Shown piece after piece: positions 51,145 through 60,127 of a stretch of 64,000 nt of DNA. This DNA is from Paenibacillus apiarius (lineage in GTDB: Bacteria > Bacillota > Bacilli > Paenibacillales > Paenibacillaceae): the NCBI RefSeq assembly GCF_017052585.1, contig NZ_JAFFHZ010000001.1, positions 2,166,501 to 2,230,500 on the forward strand. The letters are read 5' to 3'. The position numbers and the translations under genes are program-made. Positions within the stretch are counted from its first letter, which is position 1. Each line of letters opens with the position of its first letter. The notes beneath the pieces were generated by a model. It worked only from the letters and a program-made list of their open reading frames with translations, did not search any database and was not told where the DNA came from.

Positions 51145-54100
51145 TTAAGGGTAAACCCGATCCGGATTCACTTGATCCCAGATTTCGGTTTCATCCGCAT
51201 TTCTCTGATACTCATGGTGATTCGTAGCTTCCAGCACGTCCGTGTAGTACCACTTGGTCGGCGTGTTGTCCGGCCACTGCTTTGCATCCTTGTGAATGCC
51301 GTCTGCCTTCACCTTCCGGTTCAACACGCTATTGATGAAGGACATGGCTTCCGCACGGGAAATGTACTGGTTCGGCTTGAACGTTCCGTCTGGATAGCCC
51401 TTAATCCAGCCTTTGTTAGCTGCTGATACGATATATTTTTCTGCCCAATGTCCGCTAATGTCGGTAAACATATCGTTCTTCTGCTCATCCAGCTTGTCGA
51501 AGCGTGATGCGATGGCGGCAAATTCCGCTCTCGTAATGGAACGTTCCGGCTTGAAGTTTCCGTCTGGATACCCCGTGATAATGCCCGCATTTTCCATCGT
51601 GGAGATATGTTTGTTCGACCAGCGCTTGCTGTCGACATCCCCATAGGAATTGCTGCCTTTCATGTAGTTGCTGCGGGTCTCATCCTTCATCAGCCGGTAG
51701 AAGATAACAGCAACTTCCTCGCGGCTGATAAGGTTCTCCGGCTTAATCGTTCCGTCCGGATAGCCGTTAATGTAATTGTAGTGATTATCCGTTTCCAGCT
51801 TCGGTGGAACTGGCGGCAATGGCGGTACCGGAGGCAACGGGTTGGCTGGGTTGCTCGGGTTGGTCGTTATTGTTGTCGTCGAGCCGCCCGGGCTTCCCGT
51901 TCCAGGATTCCCCGGTTCAGGATTGGTCGTATTTTTCGTGTAGTAGAAAACATACTCCTGCCCTTCGCCAGTCGTAAAGGTATACGTGTCACTTGCCTTG
52001 ACAGGTATGTACCCGGATACCGATACAGCCGAAAGAGTTACCTTCTCGCCAGCTTTGCCGCTCTTCGTCGTCGGCGCGGCCAGCTGCTGGCCTGTGCCTT
52101 GCTCCAAATACTTCACGGTGACGTGTTGGTCTACATTAGATGCATCCTTGGTGTAATGAATCTCCAGTACCTGATTCGGTTCACTCGTAAAGGTATAAGG
52201 GTAAATGGACTGTTCAGGCGTATATACCGCCCCAGTAACGGTAATCGGTGTCGGTCTTACATTAATGTGTTCTCCCGTTCTGCCTTTAACGCTTGTCGAG
52301 TCCTTAACAGGGTGGCGTGTTTCCTTATCCAAGTGCATGATAGTGAGCAGTTGCACATCATCAGCGCCACCCTTGGTATAGAAGAAGGTGTACTCTTGAT
52401 CCGGATTCGCGATAATTACATATTCATGATTAAAGTTCAATGGCGTGTACACCGCATCAGACACTGTAATCTGATCGGCGGTCAACCAGAGAATATCTCC
52501 AACCTTGCCTGTATAGAGGGTCGGTTCTTGCAAGACTGCATTTGTATCCTGCTCCATATATTGAACAGTTACCGTATAATCTTCACCTTGATTTACTTTG
52601 TTGTAGAAGAAAGTGTACTCCTGTACGTCTGCATTTGTGATAGTGTAATCAATGCTATAGCTTTCAGGAGCGTATACGGCATCAGATACCGTAATATCGG
52701 TTGCTGTTAACTTGATGCTCTCTCCAACTTTTCCGGTATGTGACGTGGACTCTTGCAACACCGCATTTGTCGCACGCTCCACATAATTCACTGTCACGGT
52801 GCGTTGTTCATCCGTTGGAGCATCTTTCTTGTAGTAGAAGGTGTATACATTGTCTTCCGCTTTGAAGGTGTATTCGACCTCTGCCTTTTCCGGAGTATAC
52901 CCGGCCACCGGTACAGCCTTCAGCGTGATTTGCTTGCCTGTATAGCCTTCTTGCATAGTTGGCTCGGCCAGTTCTCTATCCGTATCTTTTTCAAAATACT
53001 GGACGGTCAGGACCTGCCCTTTAGGCGCGTAGTAGAAGGTGTACACATTGCCTTCGGCCTTGAAGGTGTAGTTATCCTTGGCCTTCACTGGTGTGTAGCC
53101 CGGTACTTCCTCGGCTTTCAGCTCAACCGTTTGACCCGTGACTCCATCTATGCTCTTCGCCGGGGCTAGAACTTTATCCGTGCCTTCCTCCAGATAGTTC
53201 ACCGTCAGCTTTTGTGCCGCACCTTTGTAGTAGAAGGTATACACATTGCCTTCCGCTTTGAAGGTGTAGTTATCCTTGGCCTTCACTGGCGTGTAGCCTG
53301 CTACTTCCTCAGCTGTCAGCTCAACCGTTTGACCGGTGACTCCGTCTACCGTCTTCGCTGGGGCCAGAACTTTATCCGTGCCTTCCTCCAGATAGTTCAC
53401 CGTCAGCTTTTGCGCGCTTCCTTTGTAGTAGAAGATATGCTCCTGCTTGCCTTCCGCCGTGAACTTGTAGTCCACTTTGTCTGGCTTCACCACGCTGTAT
53501 CCCGCTACTGTCTCCGCAATCAGCTCAACGGTATCTCCCGTCTTGCCTTTGACCACTTTCGAAGGATGTACCTCTTCGGTTGTTCCTTCTTTATAGTACT
53601 TCACGGTGACGCTTTGCTCACTGGCGGCATAGTTGAATGTAATGTTTGCATTCTTGCCAGGCATCACACCAGTTACACGGCCATCGCTTACGTTCAAGCC
53701 GCTTCCTTCACTGACCACGGCGTCCGTGAAATGATACCCTGGGAAAGCCTTGCTTCCAACGTCTACGGATTCCCCCGGCGCTTTATCCACTTCGCTGCTT
53801 TCAAACACTTTATCTCCGGCCCGATGCACGATGGTCAGCTTGCTCGGAGCATCTGTAAATCCGAACCAAATAATTTGTGAAGGCTTGCTCAGCGTTAAAT
53901 CAACCGTTGTAGGATTAGAACCGACCTTCAAATAATAGCTTTCAATCGGCGGCGCAGGAACCGAATACGACTGACCTATATCCAGCGCTTTGTTCCCTTC
54001 CACCATGAAATAATTGCTGTAAAGCTCTTCTGCCAAATCCGGTCTTTCGACGACTTCCCCATCCGCATTAACCGGAGTCCCTTCGGCATTGACCTTGTAA

Positions 54101-55386
54101 CCTTTAACGAGAATGGAGCCTTTGCCGAAGCTTACTTCCGGCACTTCGAAGTCTTTCGCTGTGCGTTGGCTATTCGCGTCCGTATAGTTCATCGTCGTCT
54201 TGCCGTTCGTCGGATACAGCTTGCTCGGATCCGGATTCTTTGACAGATCCATCAACACGGTGTAAGTCAGTGTCGCCGGAGTGCCTTCCACGATATTGCC
54301 GACATTCCACGCAAATGTCTCCGTAGCCGGATTCCACGTCACCGTGCCTTGTGAAGCCTTGTAATCGTCTTCGCTCACAGAGCTGCCCTTCATCTTCAGA
54401 TTGAACATGTCACCCATCGGATCGGTGACTTGGGCGTTCTCGGCCGCAAAAGCGATTTTGCTTGCCAGCTCGGCAAAGATTTTCTCGAGCTCTGAACTGT
54501 TGGAAGAATAGTACCCCTTATTCTGACTGTTGGTCAGGACATAGGTGGCATTGCTGTTACTGCCGACATCAAGACCGATGGAGTAGATGTTAGCACCGGA
54601 ATCAATAATGTTCTTGGCTTCGGAAATCGTGCCAATCCCATTGTCCAAAATCGTTTTTCCATTTACCTTATAAGACTGATCGAACTGATTCCACCAGCTG
54701 CCGTATTTCAACGAGAAATTAGATCCCGAACCTAGAATCGTGTTGTAATTAAAATTTGAAAGTATAAAGTCATATTTCCCGCCGGGCCATGTGTGATTGG
54801 CTGCAGTAGAAGCCTTATAGCTGTATGTAGGTTCGCCATCACTCAACAGCACAACAACCTTGTTCTGAGCATTGCTGCTCTCGAGCAACGTGCGGGCACG
54901 GAGAAGACCTGCCTGGATATTCGTCCCGCCGTCTGCTCTAATCCCTTGAATCGCTTGTTTTAAGGCATCCTTTTGCTCGATCCCTTTAAACCCGGACACT
55001 TCTTGATAATTTTTGTTGAAGGTAACAACCGCAATTCGTGTCGTAGAATCCTTCACCAGCAAATTGTCGACAAACCGATTCGCCGCATCTCTGGCTTTGG
55101 CCATCCGCTGTTTATCGTTCATACTCCCGGACTTGTCAATGACGAGTACGACATCGGAGCCGCCGGTTTTGAGATTTTTACCTTCAGCTGTCAGCGTAAT
55201 CTTCCATTCGCCCTTGGTCCCGGTAGGCTCAGCGCTCTTGGTCAACTTAACCGCGCCAGGATTAGGCCAGATCAGATCCCCCGAGTTTGCGGCTGCCGCT
55301 GCACTTGGAAGGGTATTGGGCATAAATCCGAAAAACACCGACAACATGCACAACCACGTAACGGCCAACCTTGCTTTACGTTTCAT
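51145..55386 (-). CDS. VWA/MucBP/SLH surface adhesin with PLPPVP protease sites (VMSP-like)
   Basis: 1413 residues. A signal peptide is followed by a von Willebrand A domain (about 75-320) with MIDAS VIDKSGSMND (Asp84, Ser86, Ser88), then a DUF11-like region and about eight MucBP-type repeats (VKYYKEGTTEEV, LTVNYLEEGTDKVLAP twice, VQYFEKDTDREL and others, about 590-1150). A Gly/Ser/Thr linker leads to NPLPPVPPLPPVPPK (residues 1182-1196), two overlapping PLP/PVP sites. Three SLH domains (ING/ITG/IKGYPDGT) end the protein. SLH domains bind secondary wall polymer, so cleavage at the PLPPVP sites would release the whole adhesive part. Neighbour of the Pro-Pro endopeptidase; the transcript starts behind a c-di-GMP-I-like aptamer. 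Confidence 0.95.
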   Translation of the reverse strand: MKRKARLAVTWLCMLSVFFGFMPNTLPSAAAAANSGDLIWPNPGAVKLTKSAEPTGTKGEWKITLTAEGKNLKTGGSDVVLVIDKSGSMNDKQRMAKARDAANRFVDNLLVKDSTTRIAVVTFNKNYQEVSGFKGIEQKDALKQAIQGIRADGGTNIQAGLLRARTLLESSNAQNKVVVLLSDGEPTYSYKASTAANHTWPGGKYDFILSNFNYNTILGSGSNFSLKYGSWWNQFDQSYKVNGKTILDNGIGTISEAKNIIDSGANIYSIGLDVGSNSNATYVLTNSQNKGYYSSNSSELEKIFAELASKIAFAAENAQVTDPMGDMFNLKMKGSSVSEDDYKASQGTVTWNPATETFAWNVGNIVEGTPATLTYTVLMDLSKNPDPSKLYPTNGKTTMNYTDANSQRTAKDFEVPEVSFGKGSILVKGYKVNAEGTPVNADGEVVERPDLAEELYSNYFMVEGNKALDIGQSYSVPAPPIESYYLKVGSNPTTVDLTLSKPSQIIWFGFTDAPSKLTIVHRAGDKVFESSEVDKAPGESVDVGSKAFPGYHFTDAVVSEGSGLNVSDGRVTGVMPGKNANITFNYAASEQSVTVKYYKEGTTEEVHPSKVVKGKTGDTVELIAETVAGYSVVKPDKVDYKFTAEGKQEHIFYYKGSAQKLTVNYLEEGTDKVLAPAKTVDGVTGQTVELTAEEVAGYTPVKAKDNYTFKAEGNVYTFYYKGAAQKLTVNYLEEGTDKVLAPAKSIDGVTGQTVELKAEEVPGYTPVKAKDNYTFKAEGNVYTFYYAPKGQVLTVQYFEKDTDRELAEPTMQEGYTGKQITLKAVPVAGYTPEKAEVEYTFKAEDNVYTFYYKKDAPTDEQRTVTVNYVERATNAVLQESTSHTGKVGESIKLTATDITVSDAVYAPESYSIDYTITNADVQEYTFFYNKVNQGEDYTVTVQYMEQDTNAVLQEPTLYTGKVGDILWLTADQITVSDAVYTPLNFNHEYVIIANPDQEYTFFYTKGGADDVQLLTIMHLDKETRHPVKDSTSVKGRTGEHINVRPTPITVTGAVYTPEQSIYPYTFTSEPNQVLEIHYTKDASNVDQHVTVKYLEQGTGQQLAAPTTKSGKAGEKVTLSAVSVSGYIPVKASDTYTFTTGEGQEYVFYYTKNTTNPEPGNPGTGSPGGSTTTITTNPSNPANPLPPVPPLPPVPPKLETDNHYNYINGYPDGTIKPENLISREEVAVIFYRLMKDETRSNYMKGSNSYGDVDSKRWSNKHISTMENAGIITGYPDGNFKPERSITRAEFAAIASRFDKLDEQKNDMFTDISGHWAEKYIVSAANKGWIKGYPDGTFKPNQYISRAEAMSFINSVLNRKVKADGIHKDAKQWPDNTPTKWYYTDVLEATNHHEYQRNADETEIWDQVNPDRVYP

Positions 55387-55499
55387 GTATCCACCTCATT
55401 TTTTCATTTAAATCCTCCTTTGCCTGTTCCTACTAGCCTCCTCATTCTTATTTATATAACTCTGCGGAACGAAAATTCCGCTGAGAGACTCACATAAAT

Positions 55500-55544
55500 A
55501 AAAAAGCCCGGCTGCATTAACATGATTGTTAAATGCAGCCGGAC
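55500..55544 (-). terminator. Terminator in the surface-protein leader
   Basis: On the minus strand GTCCGGCTGCATT pairs with AATGCAGCCGGGC and is followed by TTTTTT. The left arm begins within the last bases of the upstream aptamer, so the two structures compete. Confidence 0.9.
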
Positions 55545-55611
55545 GATCATTAGTCGGAGCGACTATTAGACTCCAAAGCTTTGCGACCTAATCTTTCGAT
55601 TAGTGTGCCGT
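55543..55611 (-). ncRNA. Diverged c-di-GMP-I-like riboswitch before the surface protein gene
   Basis: Read on the minus strand: ACGGCACAC, then a P2 hairpin with GAAA loop (CTAATCGAAAGATTAG), GTCGCAAAGC with the invariant A, a short P3 with the CTAA receptor (GGAGTCTAATAG ... CTCC), and a closing GATCGT. The order and spacing match class I c-di-GMP aptamers, but P3 is much shorter and the closing AGTTACCG is replaced by ATGATCG. The 4-bp P1 (ACGG/TCGT) abuts and shares bases with the terminator left arm, a layout that would block the terminator when ligand is bound (ON switch, inference). Confidence 0.65.
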
Positions 55612-55689
55612 AATTCAATTATCAAAATGGCATACATAAGATTAATACCATTAAGCCTTAAAACCTAGTAACCAAGAACTAACAAGCTC

Positions 55690-55718
55690 AATATATTTCA
55701 TGATGTTCTATTTGTCAA
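55690..55718 (-). promoter_or_regulatory. Sigma-A promoter of the surface protein gene
   Basis: On the minus strand TTGACA (55713-55718) and TATATT (55690-55695) are exactly 17 bp apart, a near-consensus promoter about 300 bp before the start codon. Confidence 0.85.
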
Positions 55719-55774
55719 TGGGGTTCTTGAAACTTTTTTATGTATCATTCGAATATCAATCCCCCGCCCGATAA

Positions 55775-55960
55775 CGGTCTTCATTCCTAGATCCGCTGTT
55801 AGCAGAGGGTGGTTACATTGCCAGATGGGGAGGGGACGAATTTGCATTAATCATCCCCTGCACAGATGAATCAGGCATGCTGCTGCTGCAGAACCGCCTC
55901 CAGCGCAGCATTCATGGCTGTACCAGCACAAAAATCAATCCCGTCATACGTCGGAACGCA
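55775..55960 (+). pseudogene. GGDEF (diguanylate cyclase) domain remnant
   Basis: A plus-strand frame reads LLAEGGYIARWGGDEFALIIPC and then loses homology. RWGGDEFALIIP is the active-site loop of diguanylate cyclases. No start, no upstream half and no downstream SVGVA-like motif remain, and a stop lies at 55772. It is a degenerate fragment of a c-di-GMP-making enzyme, directly behind the promoter of the c-di-GMP-controlled surface protein. Confidence 0.75.
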
Positions 55961-56074
55961 TCATCCATTCACTCATTCAGCTTCATTCCGCGAAAAGGCA
56001 GCCCTCTCATCATACCGCACAGCCCCATACTCTACCTTACCAGAAAGAATAGGCCGCAGAGGCGTTCTTCCCTG

Positions 56075-56773
56075 TCACCGTGAGCCGACATATTCCAATA
56101 CGTCATCGATTTTTGTCAAACGCAGGTGCGCCCTGCTGCAGCTGCACGCTTCGCCGATGGCGGCTGTCCGCATTCCGGCGCGCAGGGCAGCGTCGATGCC
56201 GGCTTCCGCATCCTCGACGACAAGGCAGGAGGCCGGATTCGCGCCCAGCTTCTCGGCCGCCAGCAGAAATACCTCTGGATGCGGCTTGCTGTTCGCAATC
56301 TCGTTGCCATCCGCCACCGCATCGAACGCCGTCTCCAAGCCGACCTGCCGCAAAATAAGCGGCGTGTTCTTGCTGGAGGAGCCGATTGCTATCTGGATGC
56401 CCCGCCGCTTAAGCTCATGCAGCGTCCGTATGACGCCCGGCAGCAAATCCCGCTCCGTCAGCCCGTTCAAGTACTGCCGGTAATAGCCATTCTTTTGCTC
56501 CGCCAACTGGGTCTTTTCCACATCGGTATACGCCCGTTCCGCCTGCTCCACGATGATGTCCAAGCTCTCCATCCGGCTTATGCCGCGCAGCCGATTATTG
56601 ACTTCACGATTGAACGGAATACCCTCCTGCTCTGCCATTCTCGCCCAAGCCAGGTAATGATACTCATCGGTCGTCACGATAACGCCGTCAAGGTCAAAGA
56701 TGACCGCACTCACATCCAAGCCCGTTGTTGCCGCTGCGCCTGCCGTGAATCCCTTCGTCACCAGCGCATCCAT
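56075..56773 (-). CDS. pgmB: Beta-phosphoglucomutase
   Basis: 232 residues of the HAD superfamily. SAVIFDLDGVIVTTDEYHYLAW carries the nucleophile (DLDGV) and the PgmB-specific T-T-D-E-Y-H motif; GISRMESLDIIV, IAIGSSSKNTPLILRQVGL and VVEDAEAGIDAALRAGM complete it. The enzyme interconverts beta-glucose 1-phosphate and glucose 6-phosphate. Its ATG overlaps the stop of the preceding GH3 gene (TAATG), so the two are coupled. That linkage suggests the operon releases a sugar 1-phosphate. Confidence 0.95.
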   Translation of the reverse strand: MDALVTKGFTAGAAATTGLDVSAVIFDLDGVIVTTDEYHYLAWARMAEQEGIPFNREVNNRLRGISRMESLDIIVEQAERAYTDVEKTQLAEQKNGYYRQYLNGLTERDLLPGVIRTLHELKRRGIQIAIGSSSKNTPLILRQVGLETAFDAVADGNEIANSKPHPEVFLLAAEKLGANPASCLVVEDAEAGIDAALRAGMRTAAIGEACSCSRAHLRLTKIDDVLEYVGSR

Positions 56774-58473
56774 TATAGCTTCGACTCCCAGCAGTTGCAG
56801 AACGGATCGATTGGGTTGATGCCTTTGAACGGAGAACGGCCGAGCATTTTATCGATAATGGCATCCTGCACATATTCGTTGGAGGAATAACCGTTAATGA
56901 ACGTTTTTACCTGCGGCACGTCTTGGAGATGATACGGGCTCGCGACAGATACGAAGGCCGTCGGCAGCTCGTGGATGAACCAAGGCATATCCGCCCCCAT
57001 CGGCGGCGCGAAGTTGACGCGTACGGCGGTCTGGTTGCTCTTCGTCTCCAAGTTCGCATAGTAGAGCGCCAAATCGTATTTCCCGGTCACTTCCTGGACC
57101 GACATGGACATGATGCTGAAGTCGAGATGTTCCTTCTGGAAAATGTCCACCTCGAACCCTTCGCGCTCCAGCACTTCCACAAAGCGCTTATACGTGCCTT
57201 CTCCGCCGAAATGTCCCGCTTCATCGCCGAATACGTAGAACAGAATGCGCTTGTGCTTCTCGATGCTAATCGGGAGCAGTGACTGCGTATCCTTCACGAG
57301 CGTGACCGCTCCATCCGCGCATTCGCGCGCCCAAGCCACGTGCTCTTCCGCTTGCAATACTTCAAGCGCTTCCGGACCGGGCACAAGCGTGCCTTCCCGC
57401 TGCTTGCGGTGCAGCCCAAGCGCTGCCTTGAGCGCCAAAATGCGGGTTACCGCCTCATCGACGCGTTCTACCGTCAGAATACCGTTCTCGATGCCCTTCA
57501 TCATGAATTCGTAGTCTTCCGATATGTTCTTGTTGAACAAGAACATATCGCAGCCGGCAGCAATCGACTTCGGTACCGCAATTTCGCGCTTTTCTGCCAT
57601 CGTGAAGCCGCCCATCGGCGTCGCGTCCGTCACGATCATGCCGTTGAAGCCAAGCTTCCCGCGCAGGAGGCCGTTCAGCAGCTCCGGAGCCAGCGTCGCC
57701 GGCATAATCTCCTCGTCCTTGATGCCCGGCACGAGCGCACGGCTATATGCCGGCTGCATAATGTGGCCGATCATGACCGTCATGGCGCCTTCATCAATCA
57801 GCTCCTTGTACACGTATCCGAACGTCCGGTCCCACTCCTCCGTCGGGAGCGAGTTAATCGTAATGTGCAGATGCTGATCGCGCTCGTCGACGCCGTCGCC
57901 CGGGAAGTGCTTAATGGAGACGGCCACCCCGTTCTCCTGCGAAGCCTTCGTATAGCCGCGGGACATCCGAAGCACGCGCTCCGGATCGGAGCCGTACGTC
58001 CGCACGTTCGTAATCGGATTGCGGAAGTTAATATCGATGTCGATGACGGGCGCGAATGCCCAGTTGCAGCCTACCGCCGCGCCTTCGCGGCTGGCCACCG
58101 CGCCGAGGCGGTAGCCCATCTCTTCATTATCGGTAGCCGCTACTTCGAGCTGCTTGCCGAAGAAGGTGCCTTCCGAGGCAATGCCGTTGCCGCCGGCTTC
58201 CAGGTTAGCGGAGATGAGCAGCGGCACCTTGGAATTCTCCTGCAAGAAACGATGCGTCTCCTGCACCATTGCGCCTTCGCCGGGACGGTACATAATCCCG
58301 CCGATTTTATGCGTATCCAGCATGTTTTTCAGTTCGTCCTTATCTTGGCTGAGACCGATCGGGCAGAACAATTGCCCCACCTTCGTCTCCAAGTCCATCG
58401 CAGCCAAAGTATCCTGTACCCATTGAATATCGTCATCGTTCAAATGAAACGGTTTCGCTTTCAAATCGATCAT
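56773..58473 (-). CDS. Cytoplasmic GH3 glycosidase, NagZ-like (possible phosphorylase)
   Basis: 566 residues, no signal peptide. Domain 1 is a TIM barrel with LETKVGQLFCPIGL, ISIKHFPGDGVDERDQHLH (the NagZ-type KHFPG loop with Asp-His dyad, residues about 200-215) and GMIVTDATPMGG with the catalytic Asp nucleophile. Domain 2 begins near 350. NagZ-like GH3 enzymes release beta-N-acetylglucosamine or beta-glucose from oligosaccharides or muropeptides, and some act as phosphorylases because they use His rather than a carboxylate. The linked phosphoglucomutase makes phosphorolysis worth testing. The start at 58473 has AAGGAGG; the frame to 58527 is not needed. Confidence 0.88.
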   Translation of the reverse strand: MIDLKAKPFHLNDDDIQWVQDTLAAMDLETKVGQLFCPIGLSQDKDELKNMLDTHKIGGIMYRPGEGAMVQETHRFLQENSKVPLLISANLEAGGNGIASEGTFFGKQLEVAATDNEEMGYRLGAVASREGAAVGCNWAFAPVIDIDINFRNPITNVRTYGSDPERVLRMSRGYTKASQENGVAVSIKHFPGDGVDERDQHLHITINSLPTEEWDRTFGYVYKELIDEGAMTVMIGHIMQPAYSRALVPGIKDEEIMPATLAPELLNGLLRGKLGFNGMIVTDATPMGGFTMAEKREIAVPKSIAAGCDMFLFNKNISEDYEFMMKGIENGILTVERVDEAVTRILALKAALGLHRKQREGTLVPGPEALEVLQAEEHVAWARECADGAVTLVKDTQSLLPISIEKHKRILFYVFGDEAGHFGGEGTYKRFVEVLEREGFEVDIFQKEHLDFSIMSMSVQEVTGKYDLALYYANLETKSNQTAVRVNFAPPMGADMPWFIHELPTAFVSVASPYHLQDVPQVKTFINGYSSNEYVQDAIIDKMLGRSPFKGINPIDPFCNCWESKL

Positions 58474-58570
58474 ATTGCACTTCCTCCTTAGGTGTAGTGA
58501 AATTGGCGGCGGTAAGGTCCTTATCACGGATCCGCTCTGTCACCGCCAAGGTTGTTCATTTTGAGCCCGG

Positions 58571-59932
58571 TTAAGCTTGAAGCGTCGTTGCGCCGCCTTG
58601 ACGCTTCGCTTCCAATTCGCCAATCATCTGCTGCTCGACATGGTCCAACTTGTAGAACAGGAACAGCACCGCACAGATAACGAAGCAGATGAACGGCATC
58701 CATACGAAGTTGAATTGGATGGCTGCCAGACCGGATGCAGCCTGCTCTTGGTTCGGAACGTATTGTCCAATTGCGAGAACCCACGCTGCCAATGCGCCGC
58801 CGATCCCCATGCCGAACTTGACGCCGAAGGAACTGGCCGCCGTCAGCAGCCCTTGGGCTCTGACGCCGGATTTCCATTCACCGTAATCAACGGTATCCGC
58901 CAGCATGGCGAACAAAAGGCCTGCTGCAAATCCGATGCCGACATTACCGATAATTACGGCGCCCAGCAGAACCGGAATAGAACTCATAACTGCCGCCCCG
59001 TATGCAATGAGCTGACCGAGGGCACCGAGGACCATGCCGAGCAGCGCCGTATTGCGCTTGCCGATTCTCTTCGTCAGCAGCGGCATCAACGCAATACCAA
59101 CGAGCATGAGCACATTCAAGCCGTTAACGAGCGGAACGAGATCCTCGCGGCCAAGGTTATATTTCAGGAAAAACACAGTGGACTGGCCCTTGCCTGTCAT
59201 AGCAACCCATACGAATACGTTGATGACGAGCAGCAGCCACCAAGGCACATTGCCTTTCAGCGCCTTGACGCTCTGTCTGAACGGGACGGCTTGATTTCCG
59301 TCTGCTGTCTGGACCCGTTCACGCGTGTTCGCGAATGTAGTGAAGAAAAACACGACGGCGATCGCTGCGAACAAAATCATCGTCCACATGAAGCCTTGCT
59401 GCTGATTGCCCTTGCCGAACGCCGCTACCAGCGGCAGCGCGCCGATGCTGACGACCAAGCCGCCCAATTGACCGAAAATCATACGGACTGAATTCACGAC
59501 CGTACGTTCCTGCGAATTGCTGGTCATGCTCGGCAGAAGCGATGTTAACGGCAGGTTAATCGCCGCATACAATATGCCAAGCAAAATATAAGTAACGTAA
59601 GCGTATACAAGTTTGCCCGTGCCGCCGAAATCCGGAGTCATAAACGTCAGGACGGCAACGATGGCGAACGGCAAGGCGAGCCACAGGAAATATGGTCTTG
59701 ATTTGCCCCACTTCGTATTGGTGCGGTCGATCAGCACCCCGATGATCGGACTGTCGAAGGCGTCGATTACCCGAGCCACCAAGAACAAGGTGCCTACTGC
59801 CGCCACATTCAATCCGTATACATCGGTATAGAAAAACATCAAATACATCGTAATCATCTGGAATACAAGGTTGGATGCCGTATCCCCGAGGCCGTAACTA
59901 ATTCGCTCTTTCCATGACACCTGGTTTCCCAT
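58571..59932 (-). CDS. GPH-family (MelB-like) sugar:cation symporter
   Basis: 453 residues with twelve helices. YGLGDTASNLVFQMITMYLMFFYTDVYGLN and DAFDSPIIGVLIDRTNTKWGKSRPYFLW are the conserved GPH-family segments with the cation/sugar-binding Asp residues; MLADTVDYGEWKSGVRAQGLLTAASSFG in the second half is also typical. It imports a glycoside in symport with H+, Na+ or Li+. As first gene of the operon with GH3 and pgmB, it probably supplies an oligosaccharide that those enzymes split. The start at 59932 has AAGGGGGT upstream. Confidence 0.93.
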   Translation of the reverse strand: MGNQVSWKERISYGLGDTASNLVFQMITMYLMFFYTDVYGLNVAAVGTLFLVARVIDAFDSPIIGVLIDRTNTKWGKSRPYFLWLALPFAIVAVLTFMTPDFGGTGKLVYAYVTYILLGILYAAINLPLTSLLPSMTSNSQERTVVNSVRMIFGQLGGLVVSIGALPLVAAFGKGNQQQGFMWTMILFAAIAVVFFFTTFANTRERVQTADGNQAVPFRQSVKALKGNVPWWLLLVINVFVWVAMTGKGQSTVFFLKYNLGREDLVPLVNGLNVLMLVGIALMPLLTKRIGKRNTALLGMVLGALGQLIAYGAAVMSSIPVLLGAVIIGNVGIGFAAGLLFAMLADTVDYGEWKSGVRAQGLLTAASSFGVKFGMGIGGALAAWVLAIGQYVPNQEQAASGLAAIQFNFVWMPFICFVICAVLFLFYKLDHVEQQMIGELEAKRQGGATTLQA

Positions 59933-60104
59933 GAGGCGTACCCCCTTCAATAGTCCTTGCCGTAATCGCATCGCGTTCGTTCGTTAACCTTACCCCACAT
60001 AAGTTGTAACCCCTTACATTTATGATTATAGGGACTTTCGGACTGTTCAACTTTCCGTTTGTTAATAGAAACAATGTCACTTTTTTAGGTTGTCCCCTCA
60101 CTTT

Positions 60105-60118
60105 TTAGAGCGCTTACA
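60105..60118. promoter_or_regulatory. Candidate CcpA (cre) site
   Basis: TTAGAGCGCTTACA contains the AGCGCT core and matches TGWAARCGYTWNCW with two mismatches. It is in the promoter region of the GPH-GH3-pgmB operon, which fits carbon catabolite control. Confidence 0.5.
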
Positions 60119-60127
60119 TTGAAACCA

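Noticed and set aside
55866..56483. 205-codon plus-strand frame over the GGDEF relic and pgmB
   Set aside because: Mostly antisense to pgmB, with Ser/Arg-rich shadow composition; the GGDEF match is in another frame.
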